NCBI GenBank assembly: GCA_902464345.1
Contig: CABQJA010000071.1
Coordinates: 1-10,011, forward strand
DNA from: an uncultured Clostridium sp.
GTDB taxonomy: Bacteria > Bacillota > Clostridia > Lachnospirales > Lachnospiraceae
DNA: 10,011 nt
Reading direction: 5' to 3'
The position numbers and the translations under genes were made by a program. This document shows, piece after piece, positions 1 through 6,889 of this stretch. The notes under the pieces are model-generated. The model worked only from the letters and a program-made list of their open reading frames with translations. It did not search any database and was not told the DNA's origin. Numbering within the stretch: the stretch's first letter is position 1; every line of letters begins with the position of its first letter.

Positions 1-10
1 GTGTTATACT
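1..10 (+). promoter_or_regulatory. Possible extended -10 element upstream of the repeat membrane protein gene
   Basis: The first bases read TGTTATACT at 2-10, an extended -10 (TGn followed by TATACT, one mismatch from TATAAT). The predicted transcript would begin near base 17 and leave a leader of about 34 bases before the ATG at 51. Any -35 box lies outside the window, so the call rests on the -10 alone and is tentative. Confidence 0.3.
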
Positions 11-38
11 ATACGCAGTATTTATTTTGATTTACATC

Positions 39-44
39 GGGGGA
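39..44 (+). promoter_or_regulatory. Ribosome binding site that sets the start of the repeat membrane protein
   Basis: GGGGGA at 39-44 lies six bases before the ATG at 51. An in-frame TTG at 27 also exists, but it has no Shine-Dalgarno sequence before it and would place this purine run inside the coding region. The ATG at 51 is therefore preferred. Confidence 0.6.
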
Positions 45-50
45 TTCTAT

Positions 51-1283
51 ATGAGTACAAAGAAAACTAAGACACAGCCATCCTGGATTTTACCGGGACT
101 ATTTACCATTCTTATGGCAATTGCCACTACTTACTGCCTGCTGCAGTATCGAAGCTCCGTTCTGATCGTTGGAATCAGCACACTGCTTTTGCTGGCATCT
201 GCATACTGGCTCTTTTTATCAATCACACGGATCATCAAGTCAAAGGAAGCAACGGCCCCTTCTGTCGGAGAAGAACAGCGGGAACGTATGAACTATGAGG
301 GTATGAAGCTTCAGGGGGAGGAGCTGATCCGATTGGTGAATATGTTCGGAAAAGGCACCTATGTCAATACCAAGCGTACCACCGAGCGTCTGGATCTTCT
401 TCTGGAACAGTCCAACCAGCTTCAGAAAGCCAACGAGCTTCTTGTACAGCGTCTGATCGAAGAACAGACCCGGAATGCCAAGTTTCAGGTTAAATATGCA
501 CAGAATGATACCGGTAAGCTTATTGCTGCTTTGAATCAGCAGTGCAATAATTTAGATGCTGCGATTGCTACCTGCTCAGCTGCAATTGCACAGATTCGCA
601 TATCAGCTCCTGCTGCATCCGCACCGGTCGTAACCCAGACCATGGATACACAGGCTATTACCGATTCCTTAAATGAGCTTTCTTCCGAACTGGCTAACAT
701 CAATGCCAGCATTCAGGAATTACAGCAATCACTTGCTACTGTCGGTATACAGGCAGCTGTCCAGCCAGTCATGGATGAACATGACGATACCGATTTATCA
801 GATTTGTTAAATGCGCTGACTGCAACAGAGGTTGCATCCGAAGAGACCGACAGTGATGTAAGTGCTTCAATCGAAGAAGACGTCCTGAGCGAAACCAATA
901 CCCCGATTGAGGAAGATATCCTGAATGATTCCGGGGTTCCAATGGAAGAAATCATCCTGAATGAAACGGATACTCCGATTACAGAAAACACACCGAATGA
1001 ACCAGCTGCTCCAATCGAAGAAGACATTCTGAATGAAGCAGGTGCTCCGATCGAAGAGGACGTCCTGAATGAAGCAGGTGTTCCGATTGAAGAGGACATC
1101 CTGAACGAAGCAGGTGCCCCAATTGCAGAAGACATCCTGCCGGAGGCCTCTGCAACGGAAGCACCTGCTCCTGAGACTACATCGGACGCCGCGGCTCCGG
1201 ATGTATCTTCTCTCCTGTCTGATGATCCAAACAAGCAGCTGTCTGCAGACGAAATTGCAGCTTTATTTGCAGCACTTGGTTAA
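51..1283 (+). CDS. Unrecognised two-TM membrane protein with acidic 12-residue tandem repeats
   Basis: I do not recognise a family for this 410-residue protein. What can be seen: a short basic N-terminus (MSTKKTKTQP), two hydrophobic segments at about residues 12-33 and 36-60, then a mainly hydrophilic tail. Residues about 75-180 and 200-235 are rich in E, Q, L and N with heptad-like spacing and may be coiled coil. Residues 272-367 are eight contiguous 12-residue repeats of the type APIEEDILNEAG. The last 20 residues carry LSADEIAALF, which resembles the LSQ-EIDALL motif at the N-terminus of the flagellar switch proteins FliM and FliY. With few lysines or arginines between the membrane segments and a basic stretch after TM2 (TRIIKSK), the tail is probably cytoplasmic (inference). 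It is convergent with the methyltransferase gene and has no operon partner inside the window. It could be a scaffold or tether. Confidence 0.8.
   Translation: MSTKKTKTQPSWILPGLFTILMAIATTYCLLQYRSSVLIVGISTLLLLASAYWLFLSITRIIKSKEATAPSVGEEQRERMNYEGMKLQGEELIRLVNMFGKGTYVNTKRTTERLDLLLEQSNQLQKANELLVQRLIEEQTRNAKFQVKYAQNDTGKLIAALNQQCNNLDAAIATCSAAIAQIRISAPAASAPVVTQTMDTQAITDSLNELSSELANINASIQELQQSLATVGIQAAVQPVMDEHDDTDLSDLLNALTATEVASEETDSDVSASIEEDVLSETNTPIEEDILNDSGVPMEEIILNETDTPITENTPNEPAAPIEEDILNEAGAPIEEDVLNEAGVPIEEDILNEAGAPIAEDILPEASATEAPAPETTSDAAAPDVSSLLSDDPNKQLSADEIAALFAALG
864..1151 (+). repeat. Eight in-frame 36-base tandem repeats encoding 12-residue units
   Basis: Units begin at 864, 900, 936, 972, 1008, 1044, 1080 and 1116 with no spacers, each encoding a variant of [A/T/V]PIEEDILNEAG. 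Units 5 to 7 (1008-1115) are nearly identical: 5 and 6 differ at four of 36 bases, as do 6 and 7. Units 1, 3, 4 and 8 are more diverged; unit 4 (TPITENTPNEPA) has lost most of the acidic core. The pattern suggests expansion from the middle-right part of the array by slippage or unequal recombination. Each unit adds net negative charge, so the array is a long acidic, proline-punctuated and probably extended linker. Confidence 0.92.
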
Positions 1284-1318
1284 ATTCAGACCTTTATCAT
1301 TTGTAATTTATTATACAG

Positions 1319-2311
1319 TTATATCTTAGTTTTATTCTTACGTTTCTGCAAAGCGGCTGTGTTACGCTCCCAGAAGACACCATCTGCATATCCCTGTATG
1401 CTGTTGTCCTCTTCTGCCAGCTCCAGTCGCTTTTGTGCCCACGCACAATATAATTCATTCTGCTCAATTCCCACATAAATCCGTCCCAGCTTCTTCGCTG
1501 TTACAGCAGTCGTTCCGGCTCCGGCAAACGGATCCAGTACCACGTCTCCCGGCCGGCTGCTTGCCAATATCAGCTTTGCCATCAGCTTCTCCGGTTTCTG
1601 TGTCGGATGTGCCGTATTTTCCGGCATTGACCAATACGGAATCGATATATCATCCCAGAAATTGGACGGACAGGAATCCCGATAGCGGCTGCCATCCGCA
1701 GTCTCGGTCCAGTCCTTCGGCTCTCCGTCCTGCCGATATGGCGCAACGACTCTTCTTCTCTGCTTTACGGCATCCAGATTAAAGGTGAATTGATCTGACA
1801 TTGTCACATACCAGATATCCTCCATTCCATTCTTCCAATTCTCCTTTGCGCCACGTCCCTTTTCTCTCTGCCAGGTGATCCGGTTCCGGAGCTGAAAATG
1901 CTTCTGCAGAACGTCTCCGATGATCATACTGCTTTTCCAGTCACAGCATACATATACCGTTGCCGTTGGCTTGAGGCTCGGAATCACTGCCTGCACCCAC
2001 TGCTCAGTATAATCCCGGTACTCTTCTGCCTTTTTCTCATTAAAACAATTCCCATGATAATCCTTCCGCAGATTATACGGAGGATCTACGATCAGAAGAT
2101 CCACGAATGCCTCCGGCAATCGCGGCATCACCTCAAACGTGTCACCTATGATCAACTGATTCTTCAGATTCTCACAGGTAAGTACGCCTGAACCCTCTTT
2201 GGAAATGTAAAGGCAGGAATCTAAATACTTCCTGCCTTCTTCTAATGAGAAATCAATGGTTTTATTACGATCGGCTTTTTTCCTGCCCTGTTCCATTTCT
2301 TCTCTTATCAT
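1319..2311 (-). CDS. Beta-class DNA methyltransferase, probably adenine-N6, orphan
   Basis: This 330-residue protein should transfer a methyl group from S-adenosylmethionine to DNA bases. Motif IV, the catalytic DPPY, is at residues 76-79 and comes before motif I, DPFAGAGTT, at 260-268, with HPTQKP at 235-240 and an acidic E283 following motif I. That order (IV, then target recognition, then X/I) defines the beta class. DPPY, rather than SPPY, favours N6-adenine, but N4-cytosine cannot be excluded. The likely target-recognition part is about 145-230, including WQREKGRG and EDIWY. No restriction endonuclease gene is nearby, so it is probably a solitary methylase. Its ATG overlaps the stop of the S41 protease gene in an ATGA (2308-2311), with a GGAG at 2322-2325, which indicates translational coupling. 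The recognition sequence cannot be deduced. It is the last gene of the ftsEX block. Confidence 0.93.
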   Translation of the reverse strand: MIREEMEQGRKKADRNKTIDFSLEEGRKYLDSCLYISKEGSGVLTCENLKNQLIIGDTFEVMPRLPEAFVDLLIVDPPYNLRKDYHGNCFNEKKAEEYRDYTEQWVQAVIPSLKPTATVYVCCDWKSSMIIGDVLQKHFQLRNRITWQREKGRGAKENWKNGMEDIWYVTMSDQFTFNLDAVKQRRRVVAPYRQDGEPKDWTETADGSRYRDSCPSNFWDDISIPYWSMPENTAHPTQKPEKLMAKLILASSRPGDVVLDPFAGAGTTAVTAKKLGRIYVGIEQNELYCAWAQKRLELAEEDNSIQGYADGVFWERNTAALQKRKNKTKI

Positions 2312-3552
2312 TCTGTTGCTTCTCCACTTAATATCTCTACTGCCTTCTGTAACTGCACATCCTGATCCTCCGGAATGACCGGTTCATATTTCAGTTCATC
2401 CGGAAGCTCAACTGTCACATCCGGTTCAATCCCTACACCATGAATATCATTTCCGTTTGGTGTAAAATACTTCTGTGTTGTCAGCTTCACGGCTGAGCCA
2501 TCAGACAATGGAATCACATGCTGTACAATGCCCTTACCAAAGGTCGTTGTACCGACCAGAGTCGCAATTCCGTGATCCTGCATACAGCCGGAGAAGATCT
2601 CAGAAGCACTGGCACTGTCTCCATTTACAAGCACTACCATCGGAATATCCAGTGAATGGTCATCCGTTGCTTCATAGCTGCTGACTACATTTCCATCCCG
2701 GTCCTTTGTATAAACGATCGTACCTTCCTTCAGAATATAATCACACATCTCTACTACAACATCCACATAACCGCCCGGATTATTTCTCAGATCCACGATC
2801 AGGGACTGCATACCCTGACTCTGCAGATCATCAACAGCCTTCTCAAACTGTTCTGCTGTCTTCTCGTAGAAATCCGTAACCTCAATATATCCGATCTGAT
2901 TATCCTTCATCTTATAACTAACGGTTGAGTTATCAACGGTCTTGCGTTCGATCGTCAAGGTCAGTTCTTCCTCCGTACTTGGACGATAAACTGTCACATC
3001 CACGGTCGTTCCCGGCTCACCCTTGATCCAGGTCACAACCTCAGAGACATCTTCTCCATCAAGCTTTCTTCCATCGACTGCCCGGATAATATCCTTCGGC
3101 AGCATACCGGCCTCTTCCGCACCACTGCCCTGAAATACCCGGATAACCGTCAGGGTCTTTGTCTTGGCATCCTGCTGGATCGATACACCGATTCCTTCAT
3201 AAGAGCCGGTTGAGGTATTCATCAGATCTGCATATTCATCCGCTGTATAATATACAGAGTATGGATCATCCAGACTCTCCAGAATTCCCTTATAAATGTA
3301 CTCTTCCCGTTCTTCACTGCTGCTTGCATCAAAGTAGAAATTCTCATCGATCAGATCATTGATCGCATTTACCTTCTCTTCTACACTTGGTGTATAAAGG
3401 GACTGGGAGGTACTGCCATTGGCCGTACTGGTTCCTGTACTGTTGTTGCTGTTTCCGATATTACTGATTGACCGGAAGGAACAGCCTCCGCAGAGTGTTG
3501 CTATGATTACAAGACTGATTCCAACCCTTGATAATTTTGTAAATTTATTCAT
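2308..3552 (-). CDS. S41 family C-terminal processing protease (CtpA/Prc type), exported
   Basis: A 414-residue serine protease of the S41A family, which cuts unfolded or tagged proteins outside the cytoplasmic membrane. The N-terminus has a hydrophobic export segment (about 9-23) followed by CGGC; Cys24 could be a lipidated cysteine, although Cys at -3 makes a weak lipobox. A Ser/Thr/Asn-rich linker covers about 26-52. A PDZ domain covers about 118-205 (GIGVSI at 120-125, AGM and PKDIIRAVDG following). The protease core has DLRNNPGG at 254-261, SASASE at 313-318 and FGKG at 338-341. Ser315 and Lys340 are 25 residues apart, the spacing of the Ser-Lys catalytic dyad in this family, so the enzyme appears active. 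AAAGGAAG lies about seven bases before the ATG. It follows the M23 genes by 28 bases, so these hydrolases or FtsX are plausible substrates (inference). Confidence 0.95.
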   Translation of the reverse strand: MNKFTKLSRVGISLVIIATLCGGCSFRSISNIGNSNNSTGTSTANGSTSQSLYTPSVEEKVNAINDLIDENFYFDASSSEEREEYIYKGILESLDDPYSVYYTADEYADLMNTSTGSYEGIGVSIQQDAKTKTLTVIRVFQGSGAEEAGMLPKDIIRAVDGRKLDGEDVSEVVTWIKGEPGTTVDVTVYRPSTEEELTLTIERKTVDNSTVSYKMKDNQIGYIEVTDFYEKTAEQFEKAVDDLQSQGMQSLIVDLRNNPGGYVDVVVEMCDYILKEGTIVYTKDRDGNVVSSYEATDDHSLDIPMVVLVNGDSASASEIFSGCMQDHGIATLVGTTTFGKGIVQHVIPLSDGSAVKLTTQKYFTPNGNDIHGVGIEPDVTVELPDELKYEPVIPEDQDVQLQKAVEILSGEATE

Positions 3553-3580
3553 GTCTGCTTCCTTTCATGCCTGCGATTCC

Positions 3581-4777
3581 TTAATAATAATTCATCGGAT
3601 TTACGGAGTATCTGGAACTCAGATATCCACCCACACGGACTTCAAAGTGAAGATGTCGTCCCTGTGTCGCCCCCGTAGCACCGGATAACATAATCGTATC
3701 ACCTGCATTTACATACTGTCCGGCTGAAACATACAGCACGGATGCATGCATATAAATCGTATACAGACCATCACCATGACTGATAATGATCCAGTTACCG
3801 GCTGTCGCACTTCTCTGTGCCAGAACTACCACACCACTGGCTGCTGCCACGATCGGAGTGCCGTCCGGACATCCGATATCGATTCCGTAATGATTTGCCG
3901 TAACTACACCGGATGCCTCTCTGGTTCCAAATCCGGAGTTGATCCGATAGCTGGACGGACATGGCCAGGTCAGTGCACCGCCCTGATACGGTACATACTC
4001 GCCGCCACCGGCCGTACCGCCTCCGCCGCCTTGCTCTCTGGCTTTTCTGGCTGCTTCTTCAATCTCAGCGATCCGTGCAGCAGCAGCCTGAATCTCGGCA
4101 TCATACTGCTCCACCAGCTTCTGCTGATCTGCAATCATCTGATCGTACTTCGCCATCTCTGCATTCTTCTCATCCAAAACCTGAGAGACTGCGGTCTCTT
4201 CTTCCTGAACCTGTGCTGTAATCTTCTCAACTTCTGCCAGATTGTTTTCCAGCATCTGCTCATCGTTTGCGATCGTCTCCCGGATCTGTATCAGGTTTTC
4301 CAGCATATTATAATCATAATCCGCCATTGCTGACACATATTCCGGCTCATTTAGAAGATCACTCATGGAACTGACATCCATCAGTGCCGAAACATAATCC
4401 TCATCGCCATTCTCATACATGTACTGGATTCTGGTACACATCTCCGCATACTGCGTCTGTTCATCCTGCTTCGCCTGCTCCAGCTCTGCCTGTTTTGTCT
4501 CGATCTGACTTTCCAGATCCGCCTTCTGCTTATTCAAATCATCAATCTTAGTCTCCAGCTCCGTCAGCTGTCCGTCCAGCTCATAAATCTTATTCTGGAC
4601 TTCTGTCTGTTCGCCCTTCAGACCATTCAGGACATTCTCCGCATTCGCCTTATTATCCTCCGCTTCCTGCTGATCCTGCTTTGCATCATCAAGGTTATCC
4701 GCAAATACCTGAACTGTCATCAGACACACCAGCCCGACCGCCAGAATTGTTTTCAAACCTCTTAGCCATTTCTTCAT
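3581..4777 (-). CDS. Secreted coiled-coil M23 peptidoglycan endopeptidase, downstream copy (EnvC/CwlO-like role)
   Basis: A 398-residue secreted hydrolase predicted to cleave peptide cross-links of the cell wall. It has a signal peptide with likely cleavage after VFA (residue 26). Long heptad-type helices at about 28-115 and 160-248 flank a conserved break (MCTRIQYMYEN to YDYNML, about 113-159). A glycine-rich linker lies at 250-259. The C-terminal LytM/M23 domain spans about 265-398. The zinc and catalytic residues are all present: H296, D300, H344 and H375/H377 (HLHFEV). Active metal ligands distinguish it from degenerate EnvC of E. coli, which only activates amidases. The coiled-coil architecture is that of FtsX-controlled hydrolases (PcsB, CwlO, EnvC), and ftsEX lies just upstream. 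It begins 15 bases after its paralogue; AAAGGA plus GTGAG precede the ATG, AAAGGA overlapping the paralogue's stop codon. Exact bond specificity is unknown. Confidence 0.94.
   Translation of the reverse strand: MKKWLRGLKTILAVGLVCLMTVQVFADNLDDAKQDQQEAEDNKANAENVLNGLKGEQTEVQNKIYELDGQLTELETKIDDLNKQKADLESQIETKQAELEQAKQDEQTQYAEMCTRIQYMYENGDEDYVSALMDVSSMSDLLNEPEYVSAMADYDYNMLENLIQIRETIANDEQMLENNLAEVEKITAQVQEEETAVSQVLDEKNAEMAKYDQMIADQQKLVEQYDAEIQAAAARIAEIEEAARKAREQGGGGGTAGGGEYVPYQGGALTWPCPSSYRINSGFGTREASGVVTANHYGIDIGCPDGTPIVAAASGVVVLAQRSATAGNWIIISHGDGLYTIYMHASVLYVSAGQYVNAGDTIMLSGATGATQGRHLHFEVRVGGYLSSRYSVNPMNYY
4323..4347 (-). repeat. 25-base identical segment shared by the two M23 genes, copy 1
   Basis: This stretch is identical to 5511-5535 and encodes the conserved EPEYVSAMAD/QPEYVSAMAD part of the hinge between the two coiled-coil arms. 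It is a direct repeat within tandem paralogues, so it reflects duplication plus strong constraint or gene conversion. Confidence 0.75.
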
Positions 4778-4792
4778 TTTATCTCACGTCCT

Positions 4793-5968
4793 TTATTGGA
4801 AATATGACATTGGGTCTACTGCATATGCAGATGTATAACCACCTACACCCACGCCAAAATGTAAATGCGGTCCCGTTGACCAACCGGTCGAACCTACCAG
4901 CAGGATCGTATCACCTGCGTTTACGTACTGTCCTTCTGATACCAGAAGCTGCGATGCATGCATATACATCGTATACAAACCATTTCCGTGACTGATTACC
5001 ACCCAGTTTCCGGCAGATGCACTGTAACGTGCTATCACCACCACGCCACTGGCTGCCGCCACACCCGGTGTTCCGGTCGGTGCACCGATATCAATTCCCT
5101 TATGATTGGCATTCACATATCCGCCATCCGGAGTACGGTAGCCGAAATAGGAAGTGATTCTCGTACTGGATGGGCATGGCCATACGAATGTACCACCGGA
5201 GTACGGAACAAATTCTCCTCGCTCCTGTGCTTTTCTGGCTGCCTCTTCCAGCTCTGCGATTCTGGCTGCTGCCGCCTGAACCTCAGCATCGTATTCTGCG
5301 ATCACCTTCTCCTGTCTGGCAATCTGATCATCATATTTTGCAACCTCCTGTGACTTCGTTTCAATCAACTGATTTACAGTTGTCTGCTCCGCCTCCACCT
5401 CAGAGGTCATCTGCTCCACTGCCGCCAGATCAATCTGCAGCTGCTGCTCGTCATTCGCGATCGTCTGTCTGGTCTCAACCAGCTGCTCCAGCATACTGTA
5501 ATCATAATCTGCCATTGCTGACACATATTCCGGCTGATTCAGCATATCGCTCATAGACTCTGAACTCATCAGTACATCCGCATAGCTGACACCGCTGTTC
5601 TCATACAGAAACTGAATTCTGGTACACATATCCGCATACTGCTGCTGTTCCTTCTTCTTTGCCTCTTCCAGCTCTGTCTGCTTCACTTCGATCCGATTTT
5701 CCAGATCTGCCTTCTGATTATTCAGATCCGTAATCCGGGTCTGAATTTCCTCCAGCTGCTGATCCAGTTCTTTTACATACGCTTCAATATTGGCTTTGCT
5801 CGATTCCAGCCCTGCCAGAATCTGCTGTGCATTATCACGGTTATTCTCTGCGTCCTGCTTATCCTGTTTTGCATCATCCATAGAAGTCGCAAATACCTGT
5901 GTCGAAATCGTTGCAACCATCATAACTGCCAAAACTGTTTTTAATACCTGCAGAACCTTTCTTCTCAT
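4793..5968 (-). CDS. Secreted coiled-coil M23 peptidoglycan endopeptidase, ftsX-proximal copy
   Basis: Paralogue of the following gene, with the same layout: signal peptide ending VFA (residue 27 from this start), coiled-coil arms at about 29-115 and 160-250, the shared hinge MCTRIQFLYEN to YDYSML, then an M23 domain. Metal and catalytic residues are H289, D293, H337 and H368/H370. The second histidine motif reads HLHFGV, whereas most family members have HLHFE. It lacks the polyglycine linker of its neighbour. Three in-frame starts are possible: GTG at 5977, directly after the ftsX stop, ATG at 5974 and ATG at 5968. I chose 5968 because AGGTGA sits five bases upstream and the resulting MRRKVLQVLKTVLAV aligns with the paralogue's MKKWLRGLKTILAV. 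An earlier start adds only two or three residues. Immediate adjacency to ftsX suggests it is the main FtsEX-controlled hydrolase. Confidence 0.94.
   Translation of the reverse strand: MRRKVLQVLKTVLAVMMVATISTQVFATSMDDAKQDKQDAENNRDNAQQILAGLESSKANIEAYVKELDQQLEEIQTRITDLNNQKADLENRIEVKQTELEEAKKKEQQQYADMCTRIQFLYENSGVSYADVLMSSESMSDMLNQPEYVSAMADYDYSMLEQLVETRQTIANDEQQLQIDLAAVEQMTSEVEAEQTTVNQLIETKSQEVAKYDDQIARQEKVIAEYDAEVQAAAARIAELEEAARKAQERGEFVPYSGGTFVWPCPSSTRITSYFGYRTPDGGYVNANHKGIDIGAPTGTPGVAAASGVVVIARYSASAGNWVVISHGNGLYTMYMHASQLLVSEGQYVNAGDTILLVGSTGWSTGPHLHFGVGVGGYTSAYAVDPMSYFQ
5511..5535 (-). repeat. 25-base identical segment shared by the two M23 genes, copy 2
   Basis: Matches 4323-4347 exactly and lies at the same position of the paralogous reading frame. 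The two copies are 1188 bases apart in the same orientation, so recombination between them would make a single in-frame hybrid hydrolase. Confidence 0.75.
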
Positions 5969-5973
5969 TCCCA

Positions 5974-5979
5974 TCACCT
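5974..5979 (-). promoter_or_regulatory. Ribosome binding site deciding the start of the ftsX-proximal M23 gene
   Basis: On the minus strand AGGTGA at 5979-5974 overlaps the ftsX stop codon and lies five bases before the ATG at 5968. It also contains the GTG that would otherwise be read as the start. A weaker AAAGG further upstream could serve the ATG at 5974. Confidence 0.5.
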
Positions 5980-6889
5980 ATACCTTTAAATGCTTCCTCG
6001 TTGTTACCATACTTCCCACAAAACCGATTCCGATACCGATCAACAGACAGACCGGAATCAATGTCTGGAACACTTCCCCTCTCGGCAGGAAATTCAACCA
6101 GGTATCAAAAATGGAGAACCGGTTCACCAGAAACTCCACAACCATTCCATACATGAAGTATAAGAATACGCATGGCACTGCCGAGCCGACTAATCCGATC
6201 GTAATACCCTCTACAATAAACGGTGCCCGTACAAAGAAATCGGTTGCACCAATCAGTTTCATAATCGCAATCTCTTCCTTCCGGATTGTAATACCAATCG
6301 TAATCGTATTGCTGATCAGGAATATGGATACCAGCAGCAGGATCACAATAACACCTACGGAAGCATAGCCTACCAGGGAGTTAATGGATGCCAGATTCTC
6401 TGCCGTCACCTCTGACGAATTTACCTTCCGGACACCATCCAGCCCTTCCAGGAAAGATACAAACTCTGCCTGCTTTGACACATCCGAAATCGTTATGTTA
6501 TAAGATGCATAATTCTGCAATGGATTGGACGAACCAAATGCCTGATCGATTTTCTCCTGATCACCCTTATACATCTTCAGAGAGAATTCTTTCCACGCAT
6601 CCTCTGCAGATACGAAGTCCATGGTATTGACCTCATCCCGCACCCGGATCTGCTCTCCGATATTATCAATCTGCTCCTGTGTCGCATCCTCATCAAAGAA
6701 CACTGTAATGGAAACGGATTTCTCCATTTCCGACATCATTGCTTCAAAGTTCACAACTATTCCGTAAAAAATACCGAACAAAAACAGACACGCCACAATG
6801 GTACCAACGGATGCCAGTGAGAACAGCAGATTTCGTTTGATATTTTTCAGTCCCTGTACGAAACAGTAGCCAAATGTACTAATCTTCAT
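5978..6889 (-). CDS. ftsX: Cell division protein FtsX, membrane partner of FtsE
   Basis: A 303-residue type VII ABC transporter-like membrane protein that does not move substrate but passes FtsE ATPase motion across the membrane to wall hydrolases. Four membrane segments are visible at about residues 22-46, 172-200, 223-251 and 275-297. The large extracellular loop between the first two (about 50-170) is the part known in this family to bind coiled-coil hydrolases. The family signature RKEEIAIMKLIGAT lies at 203-216, in the cytoplasmic region between TM2 and TM3 that contacts the ATPase. Length is normal. Its start overlaps the end of ftsE by 11 bases, with AGGTGG eight bases before the ATG, so the two are made together. 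The M23 gene follows with no gap, which supports the FtsEX-hydrolase relationship. Confidence 0.97.
   Translation of the reverse strand: MKISTFGYCFVQGLKNIKRNLLFSLASVGTIVACLFLFGIFYGIVVNFEAMMSEMEKSVSITVFFDEDATQEQIDNIGEQIRVRDEVNTMDFVSAEDAWKEFSLKMYKGDQEKIDQAFGSSNPLQNYASYNITISDVSKQAEFVSFLEGLDGVRKVNSSEVTAENLASINSLVGYASVGVIVILLLVSIFLISNTITIGITIRKEEIAIMKLIGATDFFVRAPFIVEGITIGLVGSAVPCVFLYFMYGMVVEFLVNRFSIFDTWLNFLPRGEVFQTLIPVCLLIGIGIGFVGSMVTTRKHLKV

Noticed and set aside
864..1151. 36-base periodic repeats that might suggest a CRISPR array
   Set aside because: The units are contiguous without spacers, stay in one reading frame and vary mostly in ways that preserve the protein repeat, so this is a coding tandem repeat.
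713..1234. 173-codon open frame on the minus strand under the repeat region
   Set aside because: It is the antisense of the repeat array; its serine-rich repetitive translation mirrors the 36-base period, and it has no ribosome binding site.
1284..1318. Search for a bidirectional terminator between the convergent genes
   Set aside because: The 35-base AT-rich gap contains no stem with a T-tract on either strand, so no terminator was called.
3746..4333. 195-codon plus-strand frame opposite the downstream M23 gene
   Set aside because: The minus strand encodes a clear M23 protein here; the plus-strand translation is cysteine- and histidine-rich shadow sequence, and a similar shadow appears opposite the paralogue.
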